10,598 nt of DNA from the NCBI GenBank assembly GCA_022823105.1, contig JAJDXU010000135.1, forward strand, positions 1 to 10,598, in the 5' to 3' direction. Positions within the stretch are counted from its first letter, which is position 1; each line of letters begins with the position of its first letter. The position numbers were made by a program, and so were the translations under genes. The DNA is from Dehalococcoidia bacterium. Lineage in GTDB: Bacteria > Chloroflexota > Dehalococcoidia > Lucifugimonadales > UBA3495. Positions 6,823 to 10,598 of this stretch are shown here, in pieces. The notes under the pieces were generated by a model. The model made no database searches. It saw only the letters and a program-made list of their open reading frames with translations, and was not told the origin of the DNA.

Positions 6823-7755
6823 ATGTTTTCAAAGGTTATAGTACCGCTGGACGGCTCCGACCTTGGCGAACGGGCACTGGGTCAAGGGCTGCTGGTGGCC
6901 GCGGCATTGTCCATCCCGATGGAACTGGTGGAGGCCTACGACGTGCTGCCGCCGGCGGTCCATAACCGGAGTTCCAGGATGGCCCTCGAGCAGATGCTGG
7001 CGGAACAGCGCCGTCGGTCAGAGCGTTACCTCGCGGAGGTCCAGGAGCGCCTCCAGCCGGCCGGATGCCCGTTGACAGCGGTGTCGCTGCCCGGCTGGCC
7101 GGAGCAGGCCATCATCGACCATGCCAGCCGGGACCCGGATGCGCTGATCGTCATGTCGACCCACGGGCGGGGCGGGTTCGCGCGTTGGGCCCTGGGCAGC
7201 GTGACCGACCGGGTGCTGCACACGGCGCCCAATCCGCTACTCATCGTCCGAGCGACGACAGGTGAGGCCGCGCCGGCAGAGGTGAGCACCGTTCTGGTTC
7301 CACTGGACGGCTCGGATCTGGCCGAGGCGGCCCTGGAGCCTGCGGTCGATCTGGCCGTGGCCCTGGACACGGGCGTTACGTTGGTGCGGGTCTCCCATAC
7401 CCGGGACTACTACCGGAGTCGCCTGGTCGGCCCGGCGAGCGCCGCCGGTTATTCCCTGGGGACATGGATTCAGGAGCTGATGAGCGGAGACGAGGAGGAG
7501 GCGAGCGATTACCTGGCGGGGGTGCGGCGCCGGCTGGCCGCCGAACGCCCCGAAGTCAACCGTGTGGAAACCCTGCATCTTCTCCACGACAGCCCCGCGC
7601 CGGCCATCATCGACCAGGCGGCTCTGCAGCCGACGCTGGTGGCGATGGCGAGCCACGGACGTGGCGGGTTGGGCCGGATGGTGATGGGCAGCGTCGCCGA
7701 CCGCATCGTACGCCACTCGAGCGCGCCGGTCCTGCTCATCAGGCCTCGCCCGTAA
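6823..7755 (+). CDS. Universal stress protein with two UspA domains
   Basis: This 310-residue protein has two UspA folds in tandem. Domain 1 (about 1-144) starts FSKVIVPLDGSDLGERAL and has the nucleotide-loop motif STHGRGGFARWALGS (112-126), then NPLLIVR. Domain 2 (about 155-309) starts STVLVPLDGSDLAEAAL and has ASHGRGGLGRMVMGS (276-290), then APVLLIRP. The loop matches the ATP-binding G-x2-G-x9-G-S pattern of UspA proteins, except that the first glycine is Ser in domain 1 and Ala in domain 2, a variation seen in many family members. Asp10 and the equivalent Asp of domain 2 are the usual adenine-contact positions. It is presumably cytosolic and acts in stress tolerance; a specific partner cannot be inferred. 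The frame is intact. The start at 6823 is chosen because the first beta-strand begins two residues later; the RBS is weak. Confidence 0.92.
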   Translation: MFSKVIVPLDGSDLGERALGQGLLVAAALSIPMELVEAYDVLPPAVHNRSSRMALEQMLAEQRRRSERYLAEVQERLQPAGCPLTAVSLPGWPEQAIIDHASRDPDALIVMSTHGRGGFARWALGSVTDRVLHTAPNPLLIVRATTGEAAPAEVSTVLVPLDGSDLAEAALEPAVDLAVALDTGVTLVRVSHTRDYYRSRLVGPASAAGYSLGTWIQELMSGDEEEASDYLAGVRRRLAAERPEVNRVETLHLLHDSPAPAIIDQAALQPTLVAMASHGRGGLGRMVMGSVADRIVRHSSAPVLLIRPRP

Positions 7756-7836
7756 GCCCCAATCCACCGAAAAGATTGAGTGTGGCGGCGTGCTGATGGG
7801 AAAAGAAAGTGCTCCCTGCTTCGGGGATAATGGTTT

Positions 7837-9380
7837 TTGAAACAGAAAACCGACCCGAACGGTGACGCCGCGCTGTCAGACTACGCCGAGTTGTACGGCA
7901 GGGTGGAGCGGAAGCTGTTTGCGGAGGCGGCGGCTGCCAAGAGGAATGCCGCGTCGCTGAAGAGCGGGTACCCGAAGCGGTACGGGATACCGGCGAGGAT
8001 GCTCAACGGGGTGCGGGTGTCGCTGGAGGGGAAGATCTCGTCGGTCAAAGAGCAGCAGAAGCTGCAGTTGGATACCTGGGCCGACGGATTGCTCGAGCGC
8101 AGCGGCAGATTGCCGGTGCTGCTGAATATGACCGGTGGCAACAGGTCCACCAGAAACGCCGCCGGATGGCGACCCTGCAATCCAGGCTGGCGGCGTTGGA
8201 AGGGGATGTTGCGGATGGTCGAGTGCGACTGTGCTTCGGTTCGAAGCACCTGTGGCGGAAGCAGCACCACCTTGGGGAGAATGGCTACGCCAACCATCAG
8301 GAATGGCTGGCGGACTGGCAGGACGCTCGCAGCGACGAGTTATTCGTGCTGGGAAGCCGCGATGAGACCGGTGGCTGCCAGCTATGTGTTGCCACCGTTG
8401 CCGACGATGGGACCCTGACACTGCGGCTTCGGATGCCGGATTGCTTGGCCGGTCGGCATGGCAAGTACCTTACCATCGAGGGCGTGCGCTTCGCCTCCGG
8501 ACACGAGCAGGTGCTGGCGGCGCTGGACAGCAACGACGAGTACGCCCGGTACCGACGTGAGCACGGCGAGAAGGCGGCCCGAGCCACCAGTCTGGGCCAG
8601 GCCATCAGCAACCGGTTCAAGCGGGACCGCAAGGGCTGGCGGGTGTTCGCTACTACCCAGATGATGGACATGCCGGCGGTGACGCACAAAGACCGCGGCG
8701 CCATTGGCGCGGACCTGAACGCCGACCACCTGGCGGTTTGCGAGACCGACGCCTCGGGCAATCCGGTGTACTCCTTCAGCGTGCCGCTGGTGACCTACGG
8801 GAAGTCGTCCCGCCAAGCTGAGGCCATCATCGGCGACGCGGTGGCGGTCGTAGCGGTCGTAGTGGAGTACGCCCGTGAGGCCGGCAAGCCCATCGTCATC
8901 GAGAAGCTGGACTTCCGGCAGAAGAAGGCCGTGCTTGAGGGCGAATCCCGCAAGTACAGCCGGATGCTGTCCAGCTTCAGCTACGGCAAGATCAAGGCGT
9001 ATTTCCTTTCCCGCGGTTACCGTGAGGGAGTGGAAGTACATCACGTCAACCCGGCCTTCAGCTCGGTGATCGGCCGGGTGAAGTTCATGGAACGCTACGG
9101 GCTCAGCGTCCACCAGGCAGCAGCCCTGGTGCTGGCCCGGCGTTTGCTCGGCTGTTCCGAGCGCATCCCACGCCGGTGGGCATGTCCCGTCGGCAATGGC
9201 GTTCACGTCGCCTTCACCCTACCCGTGAGGAAGCGAGTGAAGCACGTGTGGGCGTACTGGGGTGCGATCTTGGGGCAGCTGAGACCGGTGCTTGCAGCAC
9301 AACACCGGCTGGGGAAGCGGAGACGTGGACCCAATCCGGTTCAGGCTGTCGTGCGGGGGCAACTCCGCGGGGTGGCTTGA
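7837..9380 (+). pseudogene. TnpB-related protein of IS200/IS605 elements (no zinc ribbon), frameshifted
   Basis: The N-terminal frame (TTG at 7837, or an out-of-phase ATG at 7830) gives LSDYAELYGRVERKLFAEAA and GIPARMLNGVRVSLEGKISS, then VKEQQKLQLD. Around 8065-8085 the match moves one base back into the frame giving RIARAQRQIAGAAEYDRWQQ and VHQKRRRMATLQSRLAALE, open to TGA at 9378-9380. Joined length is about 510 residues, normal for the group annotated as IS200/IS605 accessory TnpB-related proteins. RuvC-I is IGADLNADHLAVCETD (Asp codon 8712-8714) and RuvC-II is IVIEKLDF (Glu codon 8901-8903). The RuvC-III region reads NPAFSSVIGRVKFMERYGLS followed by VHQAAALVLARR, with His (codon 9111-9113) where an acidic residue would be expected, and no CxxC ribbon. 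There is no slippery sequence at the shift, so I read it as a mutation or a sequencing error. The left end of the element probably lies in 7756-7836, directly after the stress-protein gene. Confidence 0.85.
8844..8861 (+). repeat. In-frame 9-bp tandem duplication within the TnpB-related gene
   Basis: GCGGTCGTA occurs twice in tandem (8844-8852 and 8853-8861). It encodes part of an Ala-Val-Val run in the helix before the RuvC-II motif and does not break the frame. Confidence 0.6.
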
Positions 9381-9504
9381 ACGGGGACCAGTTCGGTGTT
9401 CTTGGGTGAGATTCCCAAGCGGAGCCGCCTTGTGCAGTTGGGGCGGCGGTCCGCATTAGGCGGATCCTCAGGAATGGCTGACGGCAGTTTGTAACTAGAG
9501 TCAA
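9381..9504 (+). ncRNA. Putative right end / omega RNA 3' part of the TnpB-related element
   Basis: A cluster of inverted repeats follows the stop codon: CTTGGG (9401-9406) with CCCAAG (9414-9419), GCCGCC (9424-9429) with GGCGGC (9442-9447), and CCGC (9451-9454) with GCGG (9460-9463). The run ends with GAGTCAA at 9498-9504, resembling the terminus of many TnpB-only elements. By family analogy this is the scaffold end of a guide RNA, with any guide starting near 9505. The 5' limit of the RNA inside the gene is unknown. Confidence 0.4.
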
Positions 9505-9510
9505 CCATTT

Positions 9511-10398
9511 TTACAACAGTAGCCCGAGTTGCCACAGGTCACGCATGATGGCTGGCAGGGCAGCGTTGACGTGGGCGGCGTGGGCCAGGTCGGAGCGTTG
9601 TAGCCTTTGGAGGATGCCTGTCAGCAAATCAGGCTGTTCAGCTAGAAATTGCTCGATAGGCTGGTTGGCTTTGGCGACGTTGCAGTCACGACAGCAGGCG
9701 ACGAGGTTGTCCACCCGGTTGGATCCAGTGGCGCGTGGGCGCACGTGGTCCAGTTCCAGCCTGACGTCCCTGCGCCGGCAGTAAACGCAGCGGCCATGGT
9801 CGCGGTCGAGGATGTAGGACCGAACCTGCCAACCCAGAAGTGTGCCGCGCTGGTACTCCACGCCTTGGATGTTGGGGTTCTGCATGAGTTGCGGGTCGAA
9901 CTTGTTCTGCTCGATGCTGATGCTTGTGATGGGATACATCTTCAGCATCGTATTTACCACGCGCATGGTGTCCACGCGCAGGCTGTCCACAGAGGGTGGC
10001 AGGATGCCTGGCTTGCGGCGGTGGTTATCGAACCGTGGTGCCCGGTAGCGCAGCCGGCTCCGCCGGTGCTGGCGACGCTTCGTCATGGTGGCCTTGATGG
10101 ACTTGGCCCGGTGCTTGATCTCCACGGCGGCGAGTATGCTGCGCTGGTCGTCCTCATCATCGTTGGTAACGGCGATGCCGGTGGTGTCGGAGCCAGGGTC
10201 AATGCGTATGGCTGGGTCCTGTACTTTGGACTGAGCTCGGGTGCGGTCCAGCAGTCGGATGCCGAATATGCCGCGGATGTGGTGAGGTACGGCGCTGCCA
10301 TTCTTGAGTAGTTTGCGCGCCCGTGCCGGGTGGCAGGGCATCAGTGGGAAACCGTCTGATGAGTAGACGGGTGTGGGCTGGTAGTGGGTGTGGTACAT
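9511..10398 (-). CDS. iscB: IscB-type RNA-guided nuclease, truncated before RuvC-III
   Basis: This 295-residue ORF has the IscB order: the PLMP region (FPLMPCHPARARKLL, 17-31), RuvC-I IRIDPGSDTTGIAV (64-77, Asp67), the arginine-rich bridge helix KRRQHRRSRLRYRAPRF (107-123), RuvC-II ISIEQNKFD (160-168, Glu163), and an HNH domain with CVYC (204-207), DH (217-218), Asn231 and CRDCN (236-240). The post-HNH segment HAAHVNAALPAIMRDLWQLG (273-292) is followed by LLL and TAA, where full IscB proteins continue for roughly 100 residues to the RuvC-III Asp. IscB is the transposon-borne relative of Cas9 that cuts DNA with an omega RNA; HNH cuts the target strand and RuvC the other. This copy could at most be an HNH nickase, if it folds. 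The start directly follows the RNA-like hairpins at 10409-10437, as usual. It is convergent with the TnpB-related element. Confidence 0.92.
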   Translation of the reverse strand: MYHTHYQPTPVYSSDGFPLMPCHPARARKLLKNGSAVPHHIRGIFGIRLLDRTRAQSKVQDPAIRIDPGSDTTGIAVTNDDEDDQRSILAAVEIKHRAKSIKATMTKRRQHRRSRLRYRAPRFDNHRRKPGILPPSVDSLRVDTMRVVNTMLKMYPITSISIEQNKFDPQLMQNPNIQGVEYQRGTLLGWQVRSYILDRDHGRCVYCRRRDVRLELDHVRPRATGSNRVDNLVACCRDCNVAKANQPIEQFLAEQPDLLTGILQRLQRSDLAHAAHVNAALPAIMRDLWQLGLLL

Positions 10399-10598
10399 GG
10401 TGGTGATAGAGCCGTAAGGCTCACCTCTGGTTAGGTGCGACGCATCCTTGCCAATGTGTGATTAACGACAATAAGGAATGCCTCTGACGTCGACTATTTT
10501 TGCCGGTTGAGGTGGGGTAAAACCCTCCGGCACGGAGGTGCCGGATTGATCAAAGACCGACAAGTCGCATTGTTGAGGCAGAGACTTATGGAAGGAAA
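10399..10598 (-). ncRNA. HEARO / omega RNA of the IscB gene (3' part; 5' end outside window)
   Basis: IscB genes are preceded by a structured RNA (HEARO, now called omega RNA). On this strand the last 200 bases show the expected kind of structure. Next to the start codon are GAGCC with GGCTC (10409-10413 and 10418-10422) and CACCT with AGGTG (10422-10426 and 10433-10437). Further up is a perfect 7-bp stem, CCGGCAC (10527-10533) with GTGCCGG (10538-10544). There is no credible open frame here. The guide would lie at the RNA 5' end, near or beyond 10598, so it cannot be read. Confidence 0.6.

Noticed and set aside
8060..8130. Programmed -1 frameshifting in the TnpB-related gene
   Set aside because: No X-XXY-YYZ heptamer or following pseudoknot is seen at the transition, and this protein family is not known to need a shift.
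9649..10311. 220-codon plus-strand open frame
   Set aside because: It is the exact antisense of the IscB motifs and shows no independent protein features.
1..10598. CRISPR array or cas genes near the IscB and TnpB proteins
   Set aside because: No regularly spaced direct repeats of 24-40 bases and no Cas1/Cas2-like translation were found; the nucleases are transposon-type.

Overview
The window is GC-rich bacterial DNA with few intact genes and many mobile-element remnants. The organism cannot be named from it. Two-domain universal stress proteins, a SWIM-type protein remnant, many IS200/IS605-type elements and heavy pseudogenisation fit a Chloroflexota-like or other IS-laden environmental bacterium; this is weak inference. 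I saw no tRNA, rRNA or CRISPR array.

Layout, left to right. 100-600 (-) is a broken PQQ-type beta-propeller gene. 976-2007 (+) is an intact DUF2235 alpha/beta-hydrolase with a complete Ser/Asp/His motif set. 2055-2228 (-) is a short open stretch of unknown nature. 2463-3373 (+) is a decayed tnpB (5' truncated, one in-frame stop, one frameshift, one zinc-finger Cys lost) that still carries a right-end hairpin. 3624-4508 (+) is an intact AbiTii-domain protein, a candidate phage-defence gene, with its own AT-richer upstream region, a strong RBS and a hairpin behind it. 4877-6349 is a DDE insertion sequence whose transposase (-) has an amber stop and a frameshift. 6425-6740 (-) is the frameshifted C-terminus of what looks like a SWIM zinc-finger protein. 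6823-7755 (+) is an intact tandem-UspA protein. 7837-9380 (+) is a frameshifted TnpB-related protein that lacks a zinc ribbon. 9511-10398 (-) is an IscB nuclease that keeps the PLMP region, RuvC-I, bridge helix, RuvC-II and HNH but ends before RuvC-III. Its upstream DNA (10399 to the window end) folds like the HEARO/omega RNA expected there.

The main point is that three lineages of transposon-encoded, RNA-guided nuclease relatives (canonical TnpB, the zinc-ribbon-less TnpB-related group, and IscB) lie within 8 kb, each damaged in a different way. The last two are convergent, and their junction coincides with the point where IscB is cut off. The intact cargo between the remnants (DUF2235 hydrolase, AbiTii protein, universal stress protein) shows no sign of being one operon. 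AbiTii is the best candidate for an active defence function.
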